Positions 56,860-64,000 of a DNA stretch of 64,000 nt are shown here, in pieces. The notes under the pieces are model-generated. The model searched no databases and was not told the origin of the DNA. It was given only the letters and a program-made list of their open reading frames with translations. The DNA is taken from the NCBI RefSeq assembly GCF_900107645.1, contig NZ_FNQN01000001.1, positions 573,861 to 637,860 of the forward strand. The letters are read 5' to 3'. Positions within the stretch are counted from its first letter, which is position 1. Each line of letters opens with the position of its first letter. The DNA is from Desulfuromusa kysingii. GTDB taxonomy: Bacteria > Desulfobacterota > Desulfuromonadia > Desulfuromonadales > Geopsychrobacteraceae. The translations under genes and the position numbers were made by a program.

Positions 56860-57512
56860 GCAACCGAAACCTGTAGGGATCCAAGCTGCTCTATCTTGCC
56901 TTCAAGTTTGTCACCCGAGACGATTTGACTCACGCCAGCAGGGGTGCCAGTCAGGATAATATCACCAACTTCCAGGGTGTAGACAGTCGATATTTCTGCG
57001 ATGATTTTTTCGATAGATCGCATCATTTGATTTGTATTCCCTTGTTGGCGAACTTCCCCATTGACCCGCAGTTCTAGTTCAAGATTATTGGGATCAATGT
57101 TTGCGTCAGTCGGGGTGAAAGCGGATATCGGACAGGAGGTGTCAAAGCCTTTGGCGATCTCCCAAGGTAAACCCTTCTTTTTTTGTTCACTCTGGATATC
57201 CCTAAGGGTCAGATCCAGAGCGATGCCATAGCCGATCACATGTGACAACGAATCTTCTTCCTGAATGTTTTTCCCTTGTTTACCAATCAAGAGTGCTAAC
57301 TCCAGTTCATGGTGACACTCATTGGAATATGTCGGGATTTCAATTTTCCCGCCATCAGCAAGCAAGCTGCAGGGAGGTTTACAAAAAATCACAGCACGGT
57401 CAGGCATTTTACTGCCGAGTTCGCGGATATGATCCAGATAGTTTTGTCCCAAACAAACGATTTTGCCGACAATATAGTTGTCTTTTGCCCCTTTTAGCTG
57501 CACTTGATGCAT
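56856..57512 (-). CDS. Fumarylacetoacetate hydrolase family protein
   Basis: This 218-residue FAH-fold protein has the usual metal-binding acidic set: Glu residues in HHELELALLIG and Asp in ALDLTLRDIQ, plus the end motif GDIILTGTPAGV. Members cut C-C bonds of beta-diketone acids or decarboxylate oxaloacetate (FAHD1-like). The short length fits the FAHD1/YcgM type. AAGGAGA precedes ATG 57512. It is the first gene of a two-gene unit with DUF2520. Confidence 0.88.
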   Translation of the reverse strand: MHQVQLKGAKDNYIVGKIVCLGQNYLDHIRELGSKMPDRAVIFCKPPCSLLADGGKIEIPTYSNECHHELELALLIGKQGKNIQEEDSLSHVIGYGIALDLTLRDIQSEQKKKGLPWEIAKGFDTSCPISAFTPTDANIDPNNLELELRVNGEVRQQGNTNQMMRSIEKIIAEISTVYTLEVGDIILTGTPAGVSQIVSGDKLEGKIEQLGSLQVSVA

Positions 57513-57670
57513 GTTTGTATCTCCTTGAATGTCCCATTCTATGGAAGTAGCCTATTTTGCAGTTCAGAGTAGAAAGATAGCGGCTTTTGTCTCTTAAATG
57601 CAAGTTCTGTTGTTGTTCATTTGGAGCCTTTTTCTATGTTAGGATAATGTTTGCCGAAAAAGGAGAGCCG

Positions 57671-58558
57671 ATGTCCTATTTTAACTACAACGAGCCGGTC
57701 TTCAGACCACCCTCTGAAGCACGATCATTGATTTTGCAAATCACGATAGGTTGCAGCCAGAATCAATGTAAATTTTGTGGCATGTATAAGATGAAGACGT
57801 TTGCCCTGCGCCGAGTGGCCGATATTGCTGCGGAGATCGAGATGATACCTCAGGAGCACCGTAACCACTATCAGCGTATCTTTCTCGCAGATGGGGATGC
57901 TCTGGTCTATCCACAACAAGAATTGATTGCCATTCTTGATCTTTTGAAGCAAAAATTCCCCAATTTGAACCGCGTTGGAATTTATGCTTCGCCTAAAAGT
58001 CTGACAACTAAGGATGTGGCTGAATTACAACAGCTGAAATTACGCAAGTTGCGCATCCTTTATTTTGGACTTGAAAGCGGGGACGCGTTAACACTGCAGG
58101 CGGTTAACAAGGGTTATTCTCCAGACGAGATGCTGCATCTTTGCCGGAAGGCGCAAGCGGCTGGTTTGAAATTGTCAGTGACTGCTATTTTGGGATTGGC
58201 AGGGCGCGGTCGCAGCCATGAACATGCTTTGGCCACAGCGAAATGGATCAATCAGCTTTCCCCCGAGTATTTTTCCTTATTAACGTTGTTCCAGCGCCAC
58301 AATGATGCATACTTTGCTCAGATTGAACCGTTAAGTAATGAGGGAATTCTTGAAGAAGCGTTGACTCTGGTGCAGCACTTACGACCGCACAAAACGATTT
58401 TGCGCTCGAATCACGTGTCAAACATGCTGAATCTGGCCGGGAGCTATCCTAAAGACAGAGAGCGAATTATCATGCAAACAGAAGCGACGCTCGAAAAAGC
58501 CCGCTCTTATCCCGATTGGTGTGCCATGGTGCCGGATTATGGTGAGGCGTACTTTTAA
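57671..58558 (+). CDS. Radical SAM protein (CX4CX2C subgroup)
   Basis: This 295-residue cytoplasmic radical SAM enzyme has cluster cysteines C28, C33 and C36 (GCSQNQCKFCGMYKMK). The CX4CX2C spacing differs from the canonical CX3CX2C but is kept in a subgroup annotated as Fe-S oxidoreductases. Later motifs GLESGDALTLQAVNKG and LSVTAILGLAGRGRS are normal radical SAM barrel parts. ATG 57671 is chosen for AGGAGAG upstream; the frame is open 28 codons further up without conservation. The substrate is unknown. Confidence 0.88.
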   Translation: MSYFNYNEPVFRPPSEARSLILQITIGCSQNQCKFCGMYKMKTFALRRVADIAAEIEMIPQEHRNHYQRIFLADGDALVYPQQELIAILDLLKQKFPNLNRVGIYASPKSLTTKDVAELQQLKLRKLRILYFGLESGDALTLQAVNKGYSPDEMLHLCRKAQAAGLKLSVTAILGLAGRGRSHEHALATAKWINQLSPEYFSLLTLFQRHNDAYFAQIEPLSNEGILEEALTLVQHLRPHKTILRSNHVSNMLNLAGSYPKDRERIIMQTEATLEKARSYPDWCAMVPDYGEAYF

Positions 58559-58610
58559 CTTTGTTCCTCTTCGTTGAGTATTTTTCTGAGCTGGATCCTG
58601 TGGTTGATCA

Positions 58611-58650
58611 AGCACAAGGTCAGCAAGTGGGGACTGACCTGTGCTCTTTA
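58611..58650. terminator. Hairpin between convergent radical SAM and ackA genes
   Basis: AGCACAAGGTCAG and CTGACCTGTGCT pair with one bulged A around a 10-base loop, followed by CTTTAA. The T run is short; it may serve both converging genes. Confidence 0.45.
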
Positions 58651-58667
58651 ATGGACCTTTGTGACCC

Positions 58668-59933
58668 TTATTTACGCTGAAAAGTTCTTTTGGCAAATGA
58701 ATATTGAAAATTCATGTGATCAGTGTAAGTCCCTTCCATGATGGCCACAACGTCTTCCGTAAAAACTAACTCTTCATCTGTTGGAATGACGAAAACTTTG
58801 ACCGGTGAATCATCCGTGGTGATGGTGGTTTCTCTCTTGCGGGTCATTGTTCTGCGGTTTTTGTCCTTATCGAGTTTGATGCCGATATGCTCCAGATCTT
58901 CAAGAGCTTTTTCGCGGATAAGCCAACCCATTTCACCAACTCCTGCAGTAAAGACAACGGCGTCAAGGCGACCCAGAACCGCACAGTAAGAGCCGATATA
59001 TTTTTTTAATCGGTAGCCCTCAATGGCCAATGCCAGAACACAGCGTTCATTTCCAGCCTCAGCTGCTTCGATGACGTCACGGCGGTCGATAAATTCACCC
59101 GTAATCCCTAAGATCCCTGATTTTTTGTTGAGGATGCTATCGATTTCATGAGGAGAAAGGTGTTCCCGTTCCATAATAAATGCTGGAATTGCCGGGTCAA
59201 TATCGCCGCAGCGGGTCCCCATAACGGCCCCTTCCAGCGGGGTGAGTCCCATTGAGGTATCGATTGATAGCCCATTTTTGATTGCCGTGTGAGAAACACC
59301 ATTGCCAATATGCATGGTAATCAGGTTGCAGTCTTGCGGATCTTTCTCTAAAAGAGCTGCGGCTCGCTTGGAAACATAGAGGTGACTTGTGCCATGGAAG
59401 CCGTATCGGCGGACCCCATAATCTTGATACCATTGATGCGGAACAGGGTAAGTATATGCATATTCGGGCATAGATTGATGGAATGCCGTGTCAAAAATTG
59501 CAATGTGGGGCACATCAGGGAGATTTGCCTGAGCCGCTTCAATCCCTGCAATATTGGGTGGGTTGTGCAACGGAGCCAGGTGTTGTACTTCTTTGATGGC
59601 ATCGAGAACTGTTGCGTCGATACGTACCGATTTCGTGAATTTTTCCCCCCCGTGGACAACCCGATGACCTACGGCTGAAATGCTGGTGATATCCTCCAGA
59701 ACCCCGTGAGTCTTGTCCGTGAGGATTTTGACAATCAGATGAACAGCGGTTTTATGATCAGGACATTCATATTCTTCATGATAAGTGTCGCGACCAGAGA
59801 CTTCATGAATGATGTAAGAATCACCAATAGTGACACGTTCCACCATCCCCTTAGCGATAACCTCTTTTTTCGCCCAGTCAAAAAGTTGATATTTTACCGA
59901 AGAACTACCGCAGTTTAGTGCCAGAATGTCCAT
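58668..59933 (-). CDS. ackA: Acetate kinase
   Basis: AckA interconverts acetate and acetyl phosphate; with Pta it activates acetate or makes ATP. It has 421 residues: LNCGSSSVKYQLFD, GHRVVHGGEKF, and THHIGNGxS-like MHIGNGVSHTAIKNG with DTSMGLTPLEGAVMGTRCGD. ATG 59933 is chosen because AGGAGAG lies 8 bases before; a GTG two codons earlier is too close to that site. No pta gene is adjacent in the window. Confidence 0.97.
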   Translation of the reverse strand: MDILALNCGSSSVKYQLFDWAKKEVIAKGMVERVTIGDSYIIHEVSGRDTYHEEYECPDHKTAVHLIVKILTDKTHGVLEDITSISAVGHRVVHGGEKFTKSVRIDATVLDAIKEVQHLAPLHNPPNIAGIEAAQANLPDVPHIAIFDTAFHQSMPEYAYTYPVPHQWYQDYGVRRYGFHGTSHLYVSKRAAALLEKDPQDCNLITMHIGNGVSHTAIKNGLSIDTSMGLTPLEGAVMGTRCGDIDPAIPAFIMEREHLSPHEIDSILNKKSGILGITGEFIDRRDVIEAAEAGNERCVLALAIEGYRLKKYIGSYCAVLGRLDAVVFTAGVGEMGWLIREKALEDLEHIGIKLDKDKNRRTMTRKRETTITTDDSPVKVFVIPTDEELVFTEDVVAIMEGTYTDHMNFQYSFAKRTFQRK

Positions 59934-60088
59934 AGCCACCTCTCCTTAGAATCTATTCTATCTGGTTATTTACAATTGACAAGCTGGAGCCAACCTCTTT
60001 CGAAAGAAGAGGTTATCTAGGAAATTGATCAACAAACTAGCCTAAATAATGGTTTTGTGGCAAGGTCTTTTCTGCTCTGGACAGGGGA

Positions 60089-60116
60089 TTGAATATCTGT
60101 TAAAAGACAGAACAAT
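60089..60116 (+). promoter_or_regulatory. Possible promoter of the ferredoxin gene
   Basis: TTGAAT and AACAAT with a 16-base spacer lie about 50 bases before the ferredoxin start. Both boxes match only in part. Confidence 0.3.
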
Positions 60117-60164
60117 GCATCCGATAGTCGGGTGGCCAATCTACATTTTTAGGAGGAAAGACCT

Positions 60165-60332
60165 ATGGCTCATGTAATTTCAGACGAGTGTATTGCTTGT
60201 GGTGCTTGCCTGCCCACTTGCCCTGTTGAAGCAATCAGCGAAGGTGATATTTACAGCATTGATCCTGATGTTTGCACTGATTGTGGTTCTTGTGTTGATG
60301 CTTGCCCGGTAGAAGCTATTTCTGCAGGTTGA
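60165..60332 (+). CDS. 2[4Fe-4S] ferredoxin
   Basis: This 55-residue ferredoxin of clostridial type carries electrons at low potential in the cytoplasm. Two CXXCXXCXXXCP motifs are seen, with Cys at 9/12/15/19 and 37/40/43/47, plus the internal repeat PVEAIS. ATG 60165 follows AGGAGG at 8 bases. It stands alone, with its own terminator. It may serve pyruvate:ferredoxin oxidoreductase or similar enzymes coded elsewhere; that is from family knowledge. Confidence 0.97.
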   Translation: MAHVISDECIACGACLPTCPVEAISEGDIYSIDPDVCTDCGSCVDACPVEAISAG

Positions 60333-60359
60333 TCAACGCGGATTTACAACAAATTAAAG

Positions 60360-60393
60360 CGGTAGCTGTCTTGGATGGTTACCGTTTTTTTTT
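60360..60393 (+). terminator. Rho-independent terminator of the ferredoxin gene
   Basis: CGGTAGCT and TGGTTACCG pair (with G-T pairs) around a short loop and are followed by nine T. Confidence 0.85.
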
Positions 60394-60435
60394 ATGGACA
60401 TTGGGGAGGAAATATTTCGCTGGAAGGTTAAGTGT

Positions 60436-61470
60436 TTATTCTGTAGCAGGCTTAGAGGATGTGACTTTGACGCTGAATTCTGATAGATTTTTGGGCAGAT
60501 CTTTAAAGACAATATCAAAGGGAATTGCTTGTTGATTGGCAATATTCATATTGCTGAGTTCATTGCCAAACTGGTTTCCCATGATTTTTTCCAACTCTAG
60601 GAAAGACAATGATTGAATTTTCTCATCGTCGATCGGGTTACCACAAAAGACCGTTTTTTGCAGTAACGGTTTACCATTTTGATCAAAGATAACCCCTCTC
60701 ACCTGGATTGCCGCTCGTGCTTCAGCAAATTCATTCACGGCTAGACCACGGATCAGAAAGAATTCTCCATCGATTTGATTCTGAATAAATTTACCCTCTA
60801 ATTGCTTAAGGGTAATCTGGCCGGTTTGCACCGGCCGATCACTTTGTTGTCCGAAAAATTGTTGCATTGTTTGATTAAGTTGCTCTGTCCCATTCATGTA
60901 GATAAACACTCCACCGACAATCAGAATCCCCAGAATCAAGAGCAATAGAATTCTGATGAGGCTGGAAGCCGCTCCAGACTTTTTCTCCGGGATGGTTGGG
61001 GCCGGAAATTCTGGCTCTGCCGGAGCTTCGAAAGCGGCTTTTGTCTCGTCGCTAACATGTTCATCTGTCGTTGGGGCGGAAGCCGTCTCTTCGTTGTTTG
61101 TCGCGTTCACTATTTTTTCAATGGTGCTGACCTGCTCCGTCGTCGTGTCAGTGAAAGTGAACTCTTCTTCTGCATCGTCTGGTGCCGAGAAAGAGAAGGT
61201 TTCCTCCGCCGTGACACTGGAATCAAGTTCTTGGAATTTGTCGTAGCTGAAGTCATTGTCTCCTGACATCGGTTCACTGGGGGGTTCTTCAGTGATGATC
61301 TCTTGCTGCGAAGGCTCTGCAGAATCGGCGGGACGCAGGTCTTGTTCCAGAGGTTTTTCAGCAAGAAAAATGTTCTTGCAACGGGCACAACGGACCTTCG
61401 CTCCTCCGTCTGGAATCCGATCGGAGTCAATATTAAATCTGGTCGAACACTTGGGACAGGTAATGATCAT
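60436..61470 (-). CDS. Zinc-ribbon / DUF3426 membrane protein
   Basis: This 344-residue protein starts with an MJ0042-type zinc ribbon (CPKCSTRF ... VRCARCKNIF; Cys 5, 8, 28 and 31). An acidic, Glu/Thr-rich low-complexity linker (about 40-165), one membrane helix (about 172-195: IRILLLLILGILIVGGVFIY) and a C-terminal DUF3426 beta domain (about 215-344) follow. The ribbon should be cytoplasmic and DUF3426 periplasmic. The family is common in Deltaproteobacteria; its role is unknown. ATG 61470 has AGGAGG upstream. Confidence 0.85.
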   Translation of the reverse strand: MIITCPKCSTRFNIDSDRIPDGGAKVRCARCKNIFLAEKPLEQDLRPADSAEPSQQEIITEEPPSEPMSGDNDFSYDKFQELDSSVTAEETFSFSAPDDAEEEFTFTDTTTEQVSTIEKIVNATNNEETASAPTTDEHVSDETKAAFEAPAEPEFPAPTIPEKKSGAASSLIRILLLLILGILIVGGVFIYMNGTEQLNQTMQQFFGQQSDRPVQTGQITLKQLEGKFIQNQIDGEFFLIRGLAVNEFAEARAAIQVRGVIFDQNGKPLLQKTVFCGNPIDDEKIQSLSFLELEKIMGNQFGNELSNMNIANQQAIPFDIVFKDLPKNLSEFSVKVTSSKPATE

Positions 61471-61582
61471 CAGGCGTCCTCCTTTGTCGGGGTAACCTCT
61501 TTATTGGTTGCCACTTTGCTAATATCTTACACTCAGCTCATACGGTTTCTTTAGTTTTTGACCTCGACCCGGCTTAGATGGG

Positions 61583-62110
61583 TCAAGCCTCTTCAACGAT
61601 ATATATATCCGGTAAATTCCGGTATTTTTCGTCATGATCAAGGCCATAACCGATAATGAAACCATCGTCCATACTTATTCCAATATAGTCCGCTTCAATT
61701 GCCACTTCACGCCGAGCTCTTTTATCGATCAACGTACATATCTTTAAGGAGCGGGGCTTCTGGAGGAGTAATTTATTATACAGGCATTCTAGGGTATAGC
61801 CACTGTCAACAATATCCTCAATGACGATGACGTGACGATCTGTGATCGGCATCTCCAGTTCTTTGCGGAACTCGATAATCCCGGATGTTTGGGTGCCCGA
61901 TCCATAGCTAGCTAAGCGGACAAAATCGACGACCGATGGTGACTTGATTTCTCTGATCAAGTCCGCGATAAATAAAAAGGAGCCTTTCAAGACCCCAACC
62001 AGCATGATTTCCTCATCGCCATAGTCTTGACTGATTTCTTGTCCAAGACGCTTAATTTCAGCAGCAATTCTTTCGCGCGAAAAAAGAATTTTGCGGTTTT
62101 GCTCCGCCAT
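61583..62110 (-). CDS. hpt: Hypoxanthine phosphoribosyltransferase
   Basis: Hpt salvages hypoxanthine (and guanine) to IMP/GMP with PRPP. It has 175 residues: VGVLKGSFLFIADLIREI, the PRPP motif VIVIEDIVDSGYTL, and the C-terminal DDGFIIGYGLDHDEKYRNLP. The start ATG 62110 has GGAG upstream. It is divergent from the DUF1573 gene. Confidence 0.96.
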   Translation of the reverse strand: MAEQNRKILFSRERIAAEIKRLGQEISQDYGDEEIMLVGVLKGSFLFIADLIREIKSPSVVDFVRLASYGSGTQTSGIIEFRKELEMPITDRHVIVIEDIVDSGYTLECLYNKLLLQKPRSLKICTLIDKRARREVAIEADYIGISMDDGFIIGYGLDHDEKYRNLPDIYIVEEA

Positions 62111-62147
62111 ATTATTTATAACTCCATAATCGGTTTAATTTGTCAGC

Positions 62148-62177
62148 AACCTAGCAGGAAAAAAGGCGTCCTGTCAA
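62148..62177 (-). promoter_or_regulatory. Possible hpt promoter
   Basis: On the minus strand a perfect TTGACA (62177-62172) and TAGGTT lie 18 bases apart and 38 bases before the hpt start. The -10 is weak. Confidence 0.35.
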
Positions 62178-62270
62178 TTGCAACTGCAGTTAGAAGAGGT
62201 GTTTTGACGATAGAAAATATGCTATGATTCAGCGTTGTTATAAAATCAATCAGGAAAAGAAGGACTTTCT

Positions 62271-62951
62271 ATGCGTGCTTATTGTCTATTGTTACTGTTG
62301 CTCCTTTTATCGACGCCGGTATTTGCCGCTCCCGAACTCGTTGTGGAGGGCTTGAATCATGATTTTGGCGAGATCAAGCAGGGGGGTGAGGTTGCCCATA
62401 CCTTCCGTTTTCGTAACGCCGGTGACGAGATACTAAATATCAGCAATTTGCACAGTTCCTGTGGTTGTACAGCAGCATTATTGACAACCCGCAAGCTGGC
62501 TCCAGGAGCTATCGGAGAGTTACAGTTAATATTCAATTCGCAGGGGTTTCGTGGTGAAGTGCAAAAAATGGTGACCTTTGAAACAAATGACCCCAAACAT
62601 CCGGCGATCACCTTTAATCTGCGTGGCAAAGTGAAGGCAGAATTATTTTTGCAGCCCGAGCGAATTAATTGGGGACTCGTGAAAAAAGGGGCGACTTTGC
62701 AGACCGAAGTTGAGATTGTTAACAGATCAAAGCAATCAATTACCTTGCAGCAACCCCAAATAACCAGTGACCAAATTTATGCTGAACTCTCAGCGCGAAT
62801 CATCGCACCCGGTGAGCAAGTTCGTTTAACTGTTTCGGCAAAGTTTCCTGACGGTAAAAAACGCCTGGCTGGTTATGTCGTAATTAACAGCGACTTTACC
62901 ACACTCCCTCAACTAAAAATTCCTGTTTCTGCCCGCTTGTCACAGAAATAA
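62271..62951 (+). CDS. Exported DUF1573 (ASH-like) protein
   Basis: This 226-residue exported protein has a Leu-rich signal peptide (cleavage after VFA, residue 19 or 20) and a DUF1573 domain at about 25-120 (LNHDFGEIKQGGEVAHTFRF, then SSCGCTAALLTT). A second immunoglobulin-like ASH-type domain follows (about 125-225). Such proteins are periplasmic or surface proteins without known enzyme activity. The paired Cys in SSCGCT are family-typical. ATG 62271 has AAGAAGGA upstream. Confidence 0.85.
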   Translation: MRAYCLLLLLLLLSTPVFAAPELVVEGLNHDFGEIKQGGEVAHTFRFRNAGDEILNISNLHSSCGCTAALLTTRKLAPGAIGELQLIFNSQGFRGEVQKMVTFETNDPKHPAITFNLRGKVKAELFLQPERINWGLVKKGATLQTEVEIVNRSKQSITLQQPQITSDQIYAELSARIIAPGEQVRLTVSAKFPDGKKRLAGYVVINSDFTTLPQLKIPVSARLSQK

Positions 62952-63047
62952 AAGGGTTAATTGCCTTCCCCCCAGTCAGAGCTTTATTTAGATCGGGAGA
63001 AGGAATTGTTTGTGCTAAAAGGAACTCATTGTGTCTGGGATTTCCAG

Positions 63048-63076
63048 TTGCAATAACAACCGGGATAGCGTATACA
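63048..63076 (+). promoter_or_regulatory. Promoter of tRNA-Arg
   Basis: TTGCAA and TATACA are separated by 17 bases; the -10 ends 11 bases before the tRNA. The same spacing to the tRNA start is seen at the other tRNA promoter in the window. Confidence 0.65.
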
Positions 63077-63087
63077 TTACAGCTTAT

Positions 63088-63164
<77 letters not shown>

Positions 63165-63173
63165 ATAAAATCA

Positions 63174-63206
63174 AAAGGTTAGCAGTTATCTGCTGACCTT
63201 TTTTTG
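63174..63206 (+). terminator. Rho-independent terminator of tRNA-Arg
   Basis: GGTTAGCAG and CTGCTGACC (one G-T pair) pair around loop TTAT; a run of seven T follows. Confidence 0.85.
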
Positions 63207-63210
63207 TCTT

Positions 63211-63260
63211 TGTGACGTTTTTGTGACGATTCTGTGACAGTCATGTGACGGTTTTGACGA
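63211..63260. repeat. Phased TGTGAC repeats with 11-bp period
   Basis: TGTGAC occurs at 63211, 63222, 63233 and 63244, that is with an exact 11-base period (about one DNA turn); a related TTTGACG follows near 63253. The bases between differ. The array starts 46 bases past the tRNA-Arg end. It could be a protein-binding array or a remnant of a mobile element arm; no gene uses it visibly. Confidence 0.6.
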
Positions 63261-63355
63261 TTGGACACCCGAAAACGGCTGTTTTCCCCTGCCAAGGGTA
63301 TTGTCAACTTAACGAATACAGAGCATAAATAGGCTGCTTTGCCGAGCAAATCACA

Positions 63356-64000
63356 TTACAACCACGTTGGATTGCGGGCGCAGGTATCCTGCTCCCAAAT
63401 TGCAAAGGCTCGATCACGAAGGGTGCGGGAGCTTTTTGCGCTCAGTAAATGGCGTTGATGACGAAAAAGGCTATCTACCAGACTATGAAAGGAGAGAAAT
63501 TGTTGGGCTTGTCTTTGTGACTTGAAACGCCTCATTTTTCGTTCACGCTGTCGGGCGGGTTGGTGCGAAAGTTCCGCTCGATTATTTTGATACCGACCCG
63601 TCTCATGTGGTGCCCGGTTGATAACTCTTTCAACGCGGCTCGGTAGCTACGGAGTTTATCGGTTACGATTTTGTATGGACGTACGCCTGTTTTTCGAAAC
63701 AGCTTGCGGAAGAAAAGAAGCGCCGCTAGTTTGTTGCGCTTATGTTGAACCAAGATGTCGATTTCATCACCATCCTGATCGACTGCTCGCCAAAGGGTGT
63801 GCTGTTCGCCCCGTATTTTGATAAAAACCTCATCCAGATACCACCAGCCTGACCAGCAGACTTGTGCAGATTTTTTGCGTAAGAGGATGGAAATTTAAGG
63901 CACCACTTCCAGATGGATTCGTAACTGACTTCCACGACTCGGACAGCGAGTAACTCTTCCACTTCTCTATAGCTCAGCGAGAATCTGTAGTAGAGCCATA
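63356..64000 (-). pseudogene. IS6-family transposase, frameshifted (extends past window)
   Basis: Read on the minus strand from the window edge: WLYYRFSLSYREVEELLAVR, then VSYESIWKWCLKF, then after a frame change YLDEVFIKIRGEQHTLWRAV, DQDGDEIDILVQHKRNKLAA and IVTDKLRSYRAALKEL. After another frame change near 63575 it reads RAELSHQPARQRERKMRRF and ends ARNPTWL at the TAA at 63358-63356. The DDE residues (D in YLDEVF, D in VTDKLRSY, E in RAELSHQ) belong to the IS6 type. At least two frameshifts (near 63845 and 63575) break it, so it is inactive unless these are sequence errors. End repeats were not fixed. Confidence 0.8.

Overview
The window looks like the chromosome of a bacterium of the Desulfuromonadales/Geobacterales group (Desulfuromonas/Pelobacter/Geobacter-like). 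The signs are an octaheme tetrathionate-reductase-family cytochrome, a DmsE/MtrA-type decaheme cytochrome next to an MtrB/PioB-type barrel, a DUF3373 outer-membrane protein, the selenium-linked protein YedF, the order glyQ-glyS-ppdK, and Geobacter-like signalling proteins. Base composition is moderate and even. No rRNA, CRISPR array, prophage or known defence system was seen.

Layout. 1-4.2 kb: end of an MFS transporter, a cNMP-binding protein overlapping an AI-2E-type transporter, and uvrC. 4.2-9.5 kb: a chemoreceptor, an OB-fold lipoprotein, malQ and yedF. 9.9-17.2 kb: an electron-transfer region. It holds a monoheme cytochrome, a DUF3373 porin-like protein and an octaheme cytochrome on the plus strand. 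On the minus strand are a decaheme lipoprotein cytochrome and its MtrB/PioB barrel, with a divergent LysR regulator. 18.4-27.2 kb: rlmD, ispG, the overlapping set proS-DUF4388-pyrF-rlmB, and a cysteine desulfidase. 27.2-43.4 kb: four tRNAs, tuf, and the whole S10-spc-alpha ribosomal supercluster to rplQ, closed by a strong terminator. 43.5-51.5 kb: mgtE, recO, glyQS and ppdK. 51.5-62.9 kb: a coupled HDOD-histidine kinase and receiver-PAS-GGDEF-EAL pair, a DUF2520/FAH pair, a radical SAM protein, ackA, a 2[4Fe-4S] ferredoxin, a DUF3426 membrane protein, hpt and a DUF1573 protein. 63-64 kb: tRNA-Arg followed by an 11-bp phased repeat and a frameshifted IS6-family transposase remnant.

Most notable point. 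The MtrB/PioB-type barrel gene is interrupted by one in-frame UGA (14335-14337). The same frame then runs on without another stop for 140 codons of typical beta-barrel sequence, to a terminal Phe. Sixteen nucleotides after the UGA the mRNA can form a perfect 7-bp hairpin with a G-first loop, which has the geometry of a bacterial SECIS element. The selenium-metabolism gene yedF lies about 5 kb away. A selenocysteine-containing extracellular-electron-transfer porin is therefore a testable hypothesis. A recent nonsense mutation or a base-call error are the alternatives.

A second structural oddity is the junction tRNA(Thr-Tyr-Gly-Thr)-tuf-rpsJ. In relatives these two flanks normally belong to two different tuf copies separated by secE-nusG-rplKAJL-rpoBC-rpsLG-fusA. 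The window therefore shows either a tuf x tuf recombination product or an assembly collapse. map and infA are also absent between adk and rpmJ.
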